DNA of 64,000 bases from Actinomycetospora sp. NBRC 106375 (GCF_030269665.1 NZ_BSTS01000005.1:248001-312000); one strand, 5' to 3'; counted from the first letter of the stretch, positions 46,311-59,707 are shown. Notes: a model not told the origin generated them from the sequence alone. Numbers and translations: made by a program.

Positions 46311-46958
46311 TCAGCCCGGGAGCCCGAGCGTCCCGACGGCGGCGAGCGCGCCGGCGACGGCCCCGGCGAGCAGGGCCATGCCCGACCACCACGCGATCCG
46401 CGCGGGCGTCCACGGCGCGGGGACGTCCCGGTCGGTGCCGACGGGGCGGGCCGCCGGGATCGCGCCGGTCGGGCCGGCCGGGGCGGGACGCGGGTGCGGC
46501 ACGTTGGCCATCCCGGGCCGGGCGACGGGCCCCGAGGGCACGGGCGGTCCGGGACGCGCGGGCTGGGGCGGGCCGGTCCGGGGCCAGGGGCGCTCCCCGG
46601 TGACCGCCGTCGGGCGCGGAGCGGGGCGCGCGGGCGGCGGCCCGGGACGGCCCGTGGCCGGGAAGCCCGGAGCGGGGGTCGGCCCGGTCGGGCGCGGCGG
46701 TGCGGGGGGCACGACGGACGGGTCGGGCCGGGCCGTGGTCTGGGTGACGTCGGACGCGGCGTCGAGGTCGGCCTCCTCGGCTTTCCGGTTCCGCGTGAGC
46801 GGCCGGAAGCGGTCCCGCAGCCGGGAGCCCCCGGAGTCGGCGCCGGTGTCCTCGGCGGTCTGCTCGGCGGACGGCGGGGTCGACGTGCCACCGGGCGAGG
46901 ACACCCCGCCGGCGGCGTGCGCGCGCAGAGCCTCGGCGAGCAGCCGTTCGTCGTCCAT
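46311..46958 (-). CDS. Pro-rich protein with C-terminal TM helix
   Basis: 215 aa from ATG 46958. The N terminus MDDERLLAEALRAHA is a short amphipathic helix; a long Pro/Ala/Gly/Arg-rich disordered region follows, and the last about 30 residues contain a TM helix (WWSGMALLAGAVAGALAAVG). No zinc HxxxCxxC motif of classical anti-sigma factors is seen. It lies 86 bp downstream of an ECF sigma factor gene on the same strand and could be a membrane partner of it. Function unknown. Confidence 0.65.
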   Translation of the reverse strand: MDDERLLAEALRAHAAGGVSSPGGTSTPPSAEQTAEDTGADSGGSRLRDRFRPLTRNRKAEEADLDAASDVTQTTARPDPSVVPPAPPRPTGPTPAPGFPATGRPGPPPARPAPRPTAVTGERPWPRTGPPQPARPGPPVPSGPVARPGMANVPHPRPAPAGPTGAIPAARPVGTDRDVPAPWTPARIAWWSGMALLAGAVAGALAAVGTLGLPG

Positions 46959-47044
46959 CCCGGGCGATGGTAGACGCGCACCCGGAGTCACCCCAGGGCC
47001 CGTCCGGTGACGTCGACGGGACTCGATCGGCGGTGGAGGAGTGC

Positions 47045-47710
47045 TCAGACGCCGCCGACGAGCTTGCCGATGGCCTCGAGGCCACGGCTCGCCGTCGACT
47101 TGACCGTGCCCTTGCTGATGCCGGTGGCCTCGGCGATCTCGGCCTCGGACAGGCCGCCGTAGTAGCGCAGGACCAGCACCTCGCGCTGCCGGCGCGGCAG
47201 CTTGCTCAGGGCGGACACCACGGCCTGGTGCTCCGCGGAGAGCATCGCGAGCGACTCGGCGGAGCGGGCGTCCGCGGTGTGCGGCGGCGTGTACTCCCGG
47301 GCCGTGCGGCGACGCCGCAGCACCGACCGGGACCCGTTGACCACCGCCGTGCGCAGGTAGCCCAGCGCCGCGTGCTCGTCACGCAGGCGGCCCCAGTGCC
47401 GGTGCAGCCCCGTGAAGGCCTCCTGGACGACGTCCTCGGCGGTCGCCGGGTCGTCGACGAGCAGCACCGCGAGGCGGACGAACCGCATCCGGTGCTCGCG
47501 GTAGAGATCCTCGAGCGTGCGCGGTGCCTCGTCGGGCCGGGTGGCGACCGGGCCGCCCGCCGGCGCCGGGCCCGGGAACCCGTCGGGCCGCGGGGGCGCC
47601 ATGGGCGGCGCGGAGGGATGCGCCACCGACGCATCGGCGGGAGCGACCGCGTCGATCGCCCGCAGGCTGCCGAGCGTGCGCTCGACGGCGCTCTCGCCGG
47701 GGTGGGCCAC
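47045..47710 (-). CDS. ECF RNA polymerase sigma factor (SigE family)
   Basis: 221 aa from GTG 47710. After a Pro/Ala-rich extension of about 60 residues come sigma region 2 (LEDLYREHRMRFVRLAVLLVDDPATAEDVVQEAF) and region 4 (LSKLPRRQREVLVLRYYGGLSEAEIAEATGISKGTVKSTASRGLEAI). A shorter start inside the extension is possible. It directs RNA polymerase to alternative promoters. No dedicated anti-sigma is recognisable, though a membrane protein gene follows. Confidence 0.9.
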   Translation of the reverse strand: MAHPGESAVERTLGSLRAIDAVAPADASVAHPSAPPMAPPRPDGFPGPAPAGGPVATRPDEAPRTLEDLYREHRMRFVRLAVLLVDDPATAEDVVQEAFTGLHRHWGRLRDEHAALGYLRTAVVNGSRSVLRRRRTAREYTPPHTADARSAESLAMLSAEHQAVVSALSKLPRRQREVLVLRYYGGLSEAEIAEATGISKGTVKSTASRGLEAIGKLVGGV

Positions 47711-47962
47711 GTCCTCGACGATAGCCCTTCACGACCTGTGGTCCCGGTGGGGACGGGGCCCCGGCCCGGCTCGGGATCACTGTCACCCGCGTGGCCCAGC
47801 CGGCCACCCGCGCCGCATCCGCGGCAGCAGCCGTGGGTCCGGCTCGGCTCACACCCCGACGACGCAGCGCCCGGACGGGCCGCTGAGTCATACTGCGCCG
47901 CAGCCCGCCGCCCGCAGCCTGCGGTGACCGGCCGTGTCGAGGAGCTCCTGGGAGGCACGACG

Positions 47963-48997
<1,035 letters not shown>

Positions 48998-49016
48998 CGC
49001 CCGGGAGAATGCCGGT

Positions 49017-49472
49017 ATGACGATCCCGATGGGACCCGGTGCCGGGCGCGGTGACGGCCCTCTTGGCAACAACCTGCTCGGACCCCAGCCGACCTACCTC
49101 CCGGAGACGCCCGAGCCGGCGCGGCGGCTGGAGGACGGCGAGGACCCCGCGACGGTCGTCGCCGACTTCCCGACGTACTCGGCGGGATGGGCGACCCTCG
49201 CGGAGCGGGCCGAGGACGCGGGCGAGCACGTCACCGCGTACGCCTTCGCCCGCACCGGCTACCACCGCGGGCTCGACCAGCTGCGCCGCAACGGCTGGAA
49301 GGGCTTCGGCCCGGTGCCGTGGGACCACGTGCCCAACCAGGGGTTCCTCCGGGCCGTGGCCGCGCTCGCCAAAGCGGCGCGGGCGATCGGCGAGACCGAC
49401 GAGGTCGAACGCTGCGTGCAGCTGCTCGACGACAGCGACCCGAAGGCCGTCGAGGCGCTCGGGCTCGCCTGA
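49017..49472 (+). CDS. DUF3151 family protein
   Basis: 151 aa from ATG 49017. The sequence follows the actinobacterial DUF3151 family: NLLGPQPTYLP near the start, then FPTYSAGWATLAERA, AYAFARTGYHRGLDQLRRNGWKG, PWDHVPNQGFLRAVAALAKAA and a short C-terminal helix. It is cytoplasmic and all-helical with no catalytic motif. Members are found next to fba in mycobacteria too, which supports a shared operon. Function unknown. Confidence 0.88.
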   Translation: MTIPMGPGAGRGDGPLGNNLLGPQPTYLPETPEPARRLEDGEDPATVVADFPTYSAGWATLAERAEDAGEHVTAYAFARTGYHRGLDQLRRNGWKGFGPVPWDHVPNQGFLRAVAALAKAARAIGETDEVERCVQLLDDSDPKAVEALGLA

Positions 49473-49485
49473 GCCCGGCCGGATC

Positions 49486-50580
49486 ATGGGCGCCGGGGAA
49501 CGGCTGCGCGGGATCGCCCGGTCCCGGGCCCGGCGCCTGCGCGACTCCGGCGTGCCGGTGCTGCAGTGCGCGCTCGCGGCCGGGCTCGCCTACCTCGTGG
49601 CGCGCGACGTCGTCGGCCACACCCAGCCGTTCTTCGCGCCGATCGCGTGCGTGCTCGTCCTCGGCGTCTCGCTGACCAACCGGCTGCGGCGCTCGGTGGA
49701 GCTCGCCGTCGGGGTGAGCGTCGGCGTCGGGGTCGGCGACCTCATCGTCGCGCTGATCGGTCCCGGCTGGTGGCAGATCAGCGTCGTCGTCGGGCTCGCG
49801 CTGCTCGCGGCGCTCCTGTTCGACGTCGGTGCCCTGCTGCTCAACCAGGCCGCGGTCTCGGCGGTGCTGGTCGCGACGCTGCAGCCGCCCGGCACGACGG
49901 CGGCCTTCTCCCGGTGGATCGACACCCTGATCGGGGCCGCGATCGGCCTGGCGATGGCCGCCACGCTGCCGTCGCACCCGCTCACCCGCGCCCGTCGCGG
50001 GCTCTCGGCGCTGCTCACCGAGCTCGAGGCCGCGCTGACGGGCACCGCCGACGCGCTCGACGCCGGCGACGTCGACGCCGCGGCGGCGGTCCTCGAGCGG
50101 GCCCGTGCCACGCAGGGTCGGGTCGACGCCCTGGTCGACGCGGTCGACGCGGGCTTCGAGATCACGGCGATCGCGCCGCTGCGGCGCCGGCACCGCGGGG
50201 AGCTGGCGCGGATCCGGGCGGCGGTCCGGCCGGTCGACCTGGCGCTGCGCGACGCCCGCGTGCTGGCCCGCCGCGCGCACGCCGCCGTGCGGGACGGGGA
50301 GCGCCCGGACCCGGAGCTGGTCGCGGTCCTGCGCCGTGTCGCGGACGGCGTCGCGGAGCTGCGGGGCGAGCTGACGCGGGGCGAGTCGACCGACGGGGCG
50401 CGCAGCGCGCTGCTCGACGCCGTCGGGCTGGTGCCGGCGCACGGGGGCGGTTACTCGGCGGACGTGGTGCTCGCCCAGGTCCGTTCGCTGCTCGTGGATC
50501 TCCTCGACGCCGCGGGGATGGACCGCGGCGAGGCGGTGGCGGCGACGACCAGCACCCGGCGGGGCCGGGACGAGGGGTGA
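49486..50580 (+). CDS. FUSC/aromatic-acid-exporter-like membrane protein
   Basis: 364 aa from ATG 49486. About six N-terminal helices (residues 20-165), with QCALAAGLAYLVARDVVGH and FFAPIACVLVLGVSLTNRLRRSVE, match the FUSC/ArAE permease N domain; a charged helical cytoplasmic domain of about 200 residues follows. Relatives export aromatic acids or other small molecules, but no substrate can be read here. The gap to the DUF3151 gene is 13 bp, so co-transcription is likely. Confidence 0.82.
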   Translation: MGAGERLRGIARSRARRLRDSGVPVLQCALAAGLAYLVARDVVGHTQPFFAPIACVLVLGVSLTNRLRRSVELAVGVSVGVGVGDLIVALIGPGWWQISVVVGLALLAALLFDVGALLLNQAAVSAVLVATLQPPGTTAAFSRWIDTLIGAAIGLAMAATLPSHPLTRARRGLSALLTELEAALTGTADALDAGDVDAAAAVLERARATQGRVDALVDAVDAGFEITAIAPLRRRHRGELARIRAAVRPVDLALRDARVLARRAHAAVRDGERPDPELVAVLRRVADGVAELRGELTRGESTDGARSALLDAVGLVPAHGGGYSADVVLAQVRSLLVDLLDAAGMDRGEAVAATTSTRRGRDEG

Positions 50581-50587
50581 CGGCGGC

Positions 50588-50842
50588 TCAGGACGCGCGG
50601 GGAAGCCGGAGGGTGTCGGGGTCGTCGATCGCGCCCGCGGCGGGTCCGTCGGTGGCCGGCTGAGCGGTCCCGGGGACGAGGGCGAGGGCCGGGACCGGGG
50701 TGGCGCTCGGGGCCGGGGTCGCCGGCCGGGGCGTGTGGGCGCGGCCCTCGGGCCGGACGTGGGTGGCGTGTGCCTCGAACCGCTCCAGCAGACACGCACC
50801 GATCATGAGCACGATCGGGAGGAGCACCACCACCGCGAGCAT
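50588..50842 (-). CDS. Small single-TM or lipoprotein-like protein
   Basis: 84 aa from ATG 50842. A hydrophobic N terminus (LAVVVLLPIVLMIGACLLE), with one Cys in a lipobox-like position (IGAC), is followed by a Pro/Ala/Thr-rich tail. It converges on the FUSC gene, 7 bp apart. No family recognised; third-position bias supports coding. Confidence 0.55.
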   Translation of the reverse strand: MLAVVVLLPIVLMIGACLLERFEAHATHVRPEGRAHTPRPATPAPSATPVPALALVPGTAQPATDGPAAGAIDDPDTLRLPRAS

Positions 50843-50996
50843 GGAAGTGGCGTACCCCGGTGGCGCGGCGCCATGCGTGATCGTCGACGGATAGGCACGG
50901 ACGGTGGCTGAGTGGTCGCACTGTGCAGTCGACCGGCCGACCGTCGGGCGGGGCGCCGTCGATCGTACGGAGCCGTCCGGTCACCGCACGCCGCGC

Positions 50997-53066
<2,070 letters not shown>

Positions 53067-53078
53067 TCCCCCGGTAGA

Positions 53079-53387
53079 GTGGTGGAGGTGGGCGCCTGCG
53101 AACACCTCCTCGTCATCGGCACCGAGGGCATCACCTCGGACCCGCTGCCCGATGCCGTCGCCCGTGACGGCGAGACACTGATCTGTCCGGACTGCCGCGC
53201 CGAGGGCTACACCGCCTGGGCGCACCTGCGGAAGTGCCTCGACTGCGGGCACGTCGCGTGCTGCGACTCGAGCCCGTACCGGCACGCGTCGAAGCACCAC
53301 GAGGACACCGGCCACGCCGTGATGCGCTCGCACGAGCCGAACGAGACGTGGCGCTGGTGCTACGTCGACCGGCGGCTCGCGCCGTAG
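53079..53387 (+). CDS. UBP-type zinc-finger protein
   Basis: 102 aa from GTG 53079 (GTG 53082 and 53088 are alternatives). Zinc-ligand pattern: CEHL at the N terminus, CPDCRAEGYTAWAHLRKCLDCGHVACCD, then RHASKHHEDTGHAVM. This is the ZnF-UBP fold found in stand-alone form in actinobacteria, where it is not tied to ubiquitin. It may bind C-terminal peptide tails. Co-transcription with purA is likely from the 12-bp gap. Confidence 0.85.
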   Translation: MVEVGACEHLLVIGTEGITSDPLPDAVARDGETLICPDCRAEGYTAWAHLRKCLDCGHVACCDSSPYRHASKHHEDTGHAVMRSHEPNETWRWCYVDRRLAP

Positions 53388-53388
53388 G

Positions 53389-54615
53389 TCAGGGTGGTGG
53401 CGTCACCGCGGCGAGCGCGGTGTCGGGGTCGTCGCTGAACACCGCGTCGACGCCGAGCCCCACGTACTGCCGGTACTCGGCGAACGCGTCGCCGTAGGTG
53501 TCGGCGGGCGCTCCTGCCCCGTTCCCACCCGCCCCGCCGCGCCGCAGGCCGGCGGGCAGGAACTCGTTCTCGTTGCGGAACGTGAACGGCATGACGCGCA
53601 GGTTCACCGCGTGCGCGTCCCGGAGCAGCGCGGTCGGCGGGCCCGCCGCGTCGTCGGGACCGAGCGGCACGATCCACTCCTTGCTCGGGCCCAGCCAGGT
53701 CGCATAGCCGGCGACGTCCCGCAGCCCCGCCGGGGTGAGCAGGGCGTCCGAGGTGCGCGGGTCGCCCGCCGCGGCGAGGTCGGCGGGCCGCGTCCCGGCT
53801 GCGTCGACGAGCTGCAGCAGGGGGCAGCCGACCTGGGCCTTGAGGGCCCGCAGGTTCGCGGTCTCGAACGACTGGATGATCACGCCCGAGTCCACGCGAT
53901 CCCGCCCGCGGCGGCGCAGCGTCTCGACCATCGGGGGCTCGACGGGCAGGCCGAGGCTCGCGAAGTACGTGGAGTGCTTGACCTCGGGCAGCACCCCCAC
54001 CGGCCGGTGCAGCTCGGCGGCGAGCCGGTCGAGGACGTCGAGGACCTCGTCGAACGTGAGGATCTCGTACCGGCCGTCGTAGAGCGTGTTGTGCGGGCGG
54101 GTCTGCGGGATGCGCTCGACCGCGCGCAGCGTGCGCAGCTCGGCGAGCGTGAAGTCGGTGGTGAACCACCCGGTCGCCGGCGTCCCGTCGATCACCTTCG
54201 TGGTGCGCCGCGACGCGAACTCGGGGTGGCGGGCGACGTCGGTGGTGCCGCCGATCTCGGGCTCGTGGCGGGCGACGAGCGCGCCGTCGCGGGTGGGGAC
54301 GAGGTCGACGTCGACGGCGTCGGCGCCCATCCGGATCGCGAGCTCGTACGACGCCGCCGTGTGCTCGGGGCGGTAGCCGGACGCGCCGCGGTGCCCGACG
54401 ACCAGGATCCGCGACGGTTCGGTCGGCGCCGTCCCGGCGGGACCCGGGGACGGGGTCGGCTGCGGGCCGCCGGGCGTCGTCGTGGGGCCCGCCGGAGCCG
54501 CGGTGGGCGGAGGTGTGTCGGCGCACCCGGCGGCGAACGCCCCCGCCGCGGCCAGACCGCCCCACAGCGCCGAGCGACGGGACAACGCGAACGGAACCGA
54601 CCCCGGCATCGTCAT
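53389..54615 (-). CDS. Lipoprotein glycerophosphodiester phosphodiesterase
   Basis: 408 aa from ATG 54615 (ATG 54609 also possible). The N terminus has a twin-arginine pair and lipobox (RRSALWGGLAAAGAFAAGC), so it is a Tat-type lipoprotein, followed by a Pro/Thr linker. The GDPD TIM barrel shows VGHRGASGYRPEHTAASYELAIRMGADAVDVDLVPTRDG (catalytic HR and ExD), IIQSFE and a C-terminal VDAVFSDDPD. It hydrolyses deacylated phospholipid or teichoic-type diesters to glycerol-3-phosphate and alcohol. Confidence 0.92.
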   Translation of the reverse strand: MTMPGSVPFALSRRSALWGGLAAAGAFAAGCADTPPPTAAPAGPTTTPGGPQPTPSPGPAGTAPTEPSRILVVGHRGASGYRPEHTAASYELAIRMGADAVDVDLVPTRDGALVARHEPEIGGTTDVARHPEFASRRTTKVIDGTPATGWFTTDFTLAELRTLRAVERIPQTRPHNTLYDGRYEILTFDEVLDVLDRLAAELHRPVGVLPEVKHSTYFASLGLPVEPPMVETLRRRGRDRVDSGVIIQSFETANLRALKAQVGCPLLQLVDAAGTRPADLAAAGDPRTSDALLTPAGLRDVAGYATWLGPSKEWIVPLGPDDAAGPPTALLRDAHAVNLRVMPFTFRNENEFLPAGLRRGGAGGNGAGAPADTYGDAFAEYRQYVGLGVDAVFSDDPDTALAAVTPPP

Positions 54616-54725
54616 CGGCCGCAATATCCCGGGTCCTCCTCCGCTCCGCCACCGGTGCTCCCCGACGCCGGGGTGAACGGCGGGGGGTCGCCGGGGGTCG
54701 GCGGGAGTCGGCGGGGTCCGGGGTG

Positions 54726-54798
54726 GGCGTGTTGTTCGAGCAATGCGGCTTTGCTGGCGTCTGACGCCAGGATCGCCACATCCTCGCCGCGCGACACG
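54726..54798 (-). repeat. Family A dispersed repeat, copy 2
   Basis: Opposite orientation to copies 1 and 3. It contains the best stem: CTGGCGTC (54754-54761), one base, GACGCCAG (54763-54770), flanked by CGATC and CAAAGCCGCATTGCTCGA (read on the minus strand). It lies in the divergent gap between the phosphodiesterase gene and purD. Confidence 0.8.
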
Positions 54799-54872
54799 CC
54801 GTGGCCGTCCGTGCGGCGGATCGACGCCGGGCACCGCCTGGCGCTCGGCGACGTCCCCGTAGCGTGTCGGGC

Positions 54873-56141
<1,269 letters not shown>

Positions 56142-56198
56142 GGGCGAGTTCTCCCGAACCGCACCACCGGCGCGTCGCGCCGACCTAGTCTCGCCGGC

Positions 56199-56495
56199 AT
56201 GCCCGACCTCGTCCTCGGCGCGGCGGCCCTCGAGCAGGCGCGCACCGGCTTCGCCACCGAGGCCCGCCGCGTGCCGGCGTCGGCGGACCACCTCGCCGTG
56301 CCCGCCGGCGGCCTCGGCGACCTGGACTCGGCCGGGGCGATGCTGGGGGCGCTCGACGAGGTCGTCCGGGTGCTCGGCGGCGAGCTCGCGTCGGCGGGGG
56401 CCCGTCTCGACGGTCTCGACCGCGCCCTCGACGCCGCGATCACCGCGATCCGGTCGAGCGACCGCGACGCCGCCGTCAGCCTGTCCGCGGCCTGA
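56199..56495 (+). CDS. Small helical WXG100/EspC-like protein
   Basis: 98 aa from ATG 56199. It is almost entirely two amphipathic helices: LVLGAAALEQARTGFATEA and a second run (LDEVVRVLGGELASAGARLDGLDRALDAAITAI), the length and hairpin shape of type VII secretion partner proteins. No YxxxD export motif is visible. The next gene starts 4 nt after its stop, suggesting a partner-effector pair with the following large protein. Family assignment is moderate. Confidence 0.6.
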   Translation: MPDLVLGAAALEQARTGFATEARRVPASADHLAVPAGGLGDLDSAGAMLGALDEVVRVLGGELASAGARLDGLDRALDAAITAIRSSDRDAAVSLSAA

Positions 56496-56499
56496 GCTC

Positions 56500-58505
56500 G
56501 TGGCCGCCTTCGACGCCGTCGGTGCCCTGGCCGCCGAGCCCGGCGGGCGGGAGCTCGGCGAGCTCCTCGCCCGCGTGCAGCGGATCGACCCCGAGGTGCT
56601 CCTCGGGATGGGGCGCGGGCTCGCGGCGATGGCCGACGGGGTGCAGGGGTCGCTGCGCGCGCTCGGCCGCCATGGCGACGACGTGCGCCGTGCCTGGCAG
56701 GGCCGCGGCGCGGACGCGCTGACCGGCTACCTGGACGAGTTCGGACGCGCGGGCACCCGGACCCTCGACACCGAAGCACGGATCCGCGCCCGCGTCGACG
56801 CCGCCGGTCAGGAGCTCGCCGGCCTGCGCCACGAGGTCGACGCGCAGGTCTCCCGCGCCCTCGACGCCGCGCGCGCCGCCCGCGCCGAGGCCCTTGCCGA
56901 CCCCGCGCGCGCCCCGATGGCCGACCAGCTCGCGGCCGCCGCGATGGCCGAGCCGACCGCGGCGACCCGGGCGGCGCTCGCCCGCGCCGAGACCTCGCTC
57001 GGCGACGCCGCGACGGCGCTGCGCCAGGTGGTGGCCGAGGCCTCCGCCTTCTCCCGTCTCGCCACGCCGGACGCGCGGCCCATCGCCTCCGTCGGTGCGG
57101 ATCGCTCGGGCTGGATCCCTGCCGAGTCCGGCTTCGGTCGGGGGATCGCGACGGTCCCGGCGGCGGAGAGCGGTGGTCAGGGGATCGACCTCGCCGGTGG
57201 TGACGACTCCGGCGACTTCACCGACACGTCGTCGCTGGACGGTTCGTCCTCCGGCTCGGGTTCCGACCCTCGGGTTCCGACTCGGGCTCGGGTTCGGACG
57301 CGGGTTCGGACGCGTCCGGCTCGTCGTCCGGGGACTGCGGCGACTCGGGCAGCGGCTCCGGGGGCGACTCCGGGGGTGGAGATGCTTCGGATTCCGGAGC
57401 ATCAGGGTCGGGTGACGGCGGTTCAGCGGGCGGGAACTCGACGAGCACGGACTCGACGGGTGGAGACTTGACGGGCACGGATTCGACCGGCACCGGCGAC
57501 GCAGACGCTTCGGATCCCGGAGCATCGGCGTCGGGCGATGGGGGTTCGACGAGCGCGGACTCGACGAGCGGCGACTCGACGAGCGGCGACTCGACGAGCG
57601 GCGACTCGACCGGTTCGAACGATGCGGACGCTTCGGTTTCCGGCGCATCTGACGCAGGAGTCGACTCGACCGACTCCGACGCCACCGCGGGTAGCTCGGC
57701 TGATTCCGGACCCGACGGCGCCGGAGATACCGCTGACTCGCGCTCGGACGCCTCGGACTCCGGCTCCGGCGCAGACGCCTCGGAATCGGGCTCGGAATCG
57801 GGCTCGGACTCGGACTCAGGATCGGGCTCGGACTCCGGATCGGGCTCGGACTCCGGATCGGGCTCGGATGCGGGCTCGGACGCGGGCTCGGACGCGGGCG
57901 ACGCAGGCGACGGCGGCGCGGACGACGGCGATGCGGACGACGGCGATGCGGACGACGGCGACTCGGGCCCAGGAGACGCGAACGACACCGACTCCTCCGG
58001 TTCGGACGCCGGGTCAGACGATGACTCGGGAGACGATCGGGGCGCCGACGACCGGCAGGAGGACGACGACGCCGGAGGCGCGGTGACGGGAGCGTCGACC
58101 GGCGGCGACTCCGGAGGACCAGCGGCCACGCCGACCGGCGGCCCGGAGGGTCAGGTCGGGGACTGGATCCGCGAGGCGCAGGCCGTGCTGCAGGCGAAGG
58201 GCGTCCCGATGGACAAGATGGACCCCGACGACATCGCGACGATCATCGATCACGAGTCCGGCGGCGACCCCGAGGCGATCAACAACACCGACTCCAACGC
58301 CGCGAAGGGCACGCCGTCCCAGGGGTTGATGCAGACGATCGGCCCGACGTTCGACTCGTACAAGCTCGACGGGCACGACGAGATCACCGACCCGATCGAC
58401 AACATCATCGCCGGGGTCCGGTACGCGATCGACCGATACGGGTCGGTGTCGGAGGTGCCGGGGGTCGAGGCGGTCGCGCGGGGCGACGCGTACGTCGGCT
58501 ACTGA
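56500..58505 (+). pseudogene. WXG-like, Ser-Asp-repeat, SLT transglycosylase protein, frameshifted
   Basis: Frame 1 from GTG 56500 reads a helical domain with a WxG-like turn (VRRAWQGRGADALTGYLDEF) and Ala-rich helices, then a Ser/Gly/Asp start of a repeat tract. At about 57267 the reading frame moves: the other frame continues the Ser-Asp repeats (57270 to about 58060) and ends in an SLT-like domain with IIDHESGGDP (Glu), GTPSQGLMQTIGP and AYVGY. A T missing from an ancestral GAC-TCC would explain it. An intact protein would be about 668 aa. Three short tandem repeat arrays lie inside (57555-57610, 57830-57875, 57915-57960). Confidence 0.65.
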
Positions 58506-58525
58506 GCGCGTGTCAGGGTGGTGCG

Positions 58526-59707
58526 GTGACGACTCTGGCGCGGCTCGGGCCCGCGGCGCGGGCGATGGTCCCCCCGTTCCACGTGATGGACGTCTGGGCG
58601 GCGGCCGGGGAGCGCGCCCGCACGCACGGCGACCTCGTCAACCTCTCGGCCGGCCAACCCTCCACGCCTGCGCCCGTCGACGTGCGCCACGCGGCGGCGC
58701 GCGCCCTCGACGAACAGATCCTCGGGTACTCCGGCTCGCTGGGGACCCCGGAGCTGCGCGAGGCGATCGCCGCCCACCACCGCACCCGCTACGGCGACGC
58801 GACGGTGCAGGCGGAGGACGTCGTCGTCACGACCGGCGGGTCGGGCGGCTTCCTGCTCGCGTTCCTGGCCGCGTTCGACGCCGGCGACACCGTCGTCCTC
58901 GCCCGGCCCGGCTACCCCTGCTACCGGAACATCCTCGCGGCGCTGGGGTGCGAGGTCGTCGAGCTGCCGTGCGGGGAGGAGACGCGCTTCCAGCCGACGG
59001 TGGCCATGCTCGAGGAGCTCGACAGCCTGCCGAAGGGTGTCGTCGTCGCGAGCCCGGCCAACCCGACCGGCAGCGTCATCGAGCCCGACGAGCTGGCGCA
59101 CCTCGCCCGCTGGTGCGACGAGCACGGCGTCCAGCTGATCAGCGATGAGATCTACCACGGGATCGAGTACGGGGACGCGCCGCCGACGGCGAGCGCCTGG
59201 AGCACCTCGCACGAGGCGGTCGTCGTCACCTCGTTCTCGAAATACTGGTCGATGACGGGGTGGCGGCTGGGCTGGCTGATCGTGCCCGAGCGGCTGCGGC
59301 GCGCCGTGGACGTGATCGCCGGGAACTTCACGGTCTGCCCGCCGGTGCCGGCGCAGTACGCGGCGCTCGCGGCGTTCACCCCCGCGTCGATCGCCGAGGC
59401 GGACGGGCACGTCGAGCGCTACGCGCTCAACCGCCGCCTGCTGCTCGACGGGCTCCCGCAGCTCGGGCTGACGCGCCTGGCGCCCGCCGACGGCGCGTTC
59501 TACGTCTACGCCGACGTCGCCCACCTCACCGACGACACCCTCGCGTTCGGGAAGCGGATCCTCGACGAGACCGGCGTGGCGGTCGCCCCGGGCATCGACT
59601 TCGACCCGATCGACGGGCACACCTGGATCCGGCTGTCGTTCGCCGGGGCGACCGAGGACCTGCGCGAGGGCCTCGACCGACTCGGCCGCTGGATCCCGAC
59701 GCTCTGA
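58526..59707 (+). CDS. PLP-dependent class I/II aminotransferase
   Basis: 393 aa from GTG 58526. Fold type I transaminase: LVNLSAGQPSTPAP, GYSGSLGTPELREAI, VVTTGGSGGFLLAF, VVASPANPTGSVI, LISDEIYHGIEYG and the PLP lysine in SFSKYWSMTGWRLGW, with an arginine motif WIRLSFAG near the C terminus. The substrate pair is not determinable; aspartate- or alanine-type enzymes share this pattern. It starts 20 nt after the frameshifted transglycosylase gene. Confidence 0.9.
   Translation: MTTLARLGPAARAMVPPFHVMDVWAAAGERARTHGDLVNLSAGQPSTPAPVDVRHAAARALDEQILGYSGSLGTPELREAIAAHHRTRYGDATVQAEDVVVTTGGSGGFLLAFLAAFDAGDTVVLARPGYPCYRNILAALGCEVVELPCGEETRFQPTVAMLEELDSLPKGVVVASPANPTGSVIEPDELAHLARWCDEHGVQLISDEIYHGIEYGDAPPTASAWSTSHEAVVVTSFSKYWSMTGWRLGWLIVPERLRRAVDVIAGNFTVCPPVPAQYAALAAFTPASIAEADGHVERYALNRRLLLDGLPQLGLTRLAPADGAFYVYADVAHLTDDTLAFGKRILDETGVAVAPGIDFDPIDGHTWIRLSFAGATEDLREGLDRLGRWIPTL

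Noticed and set aside
57241-58060. Tandem repeats as a CRISPR array
   Set aside because: Units are 15-18 bp, contiguous, without spacers, and code for Ser-Asp repeats.
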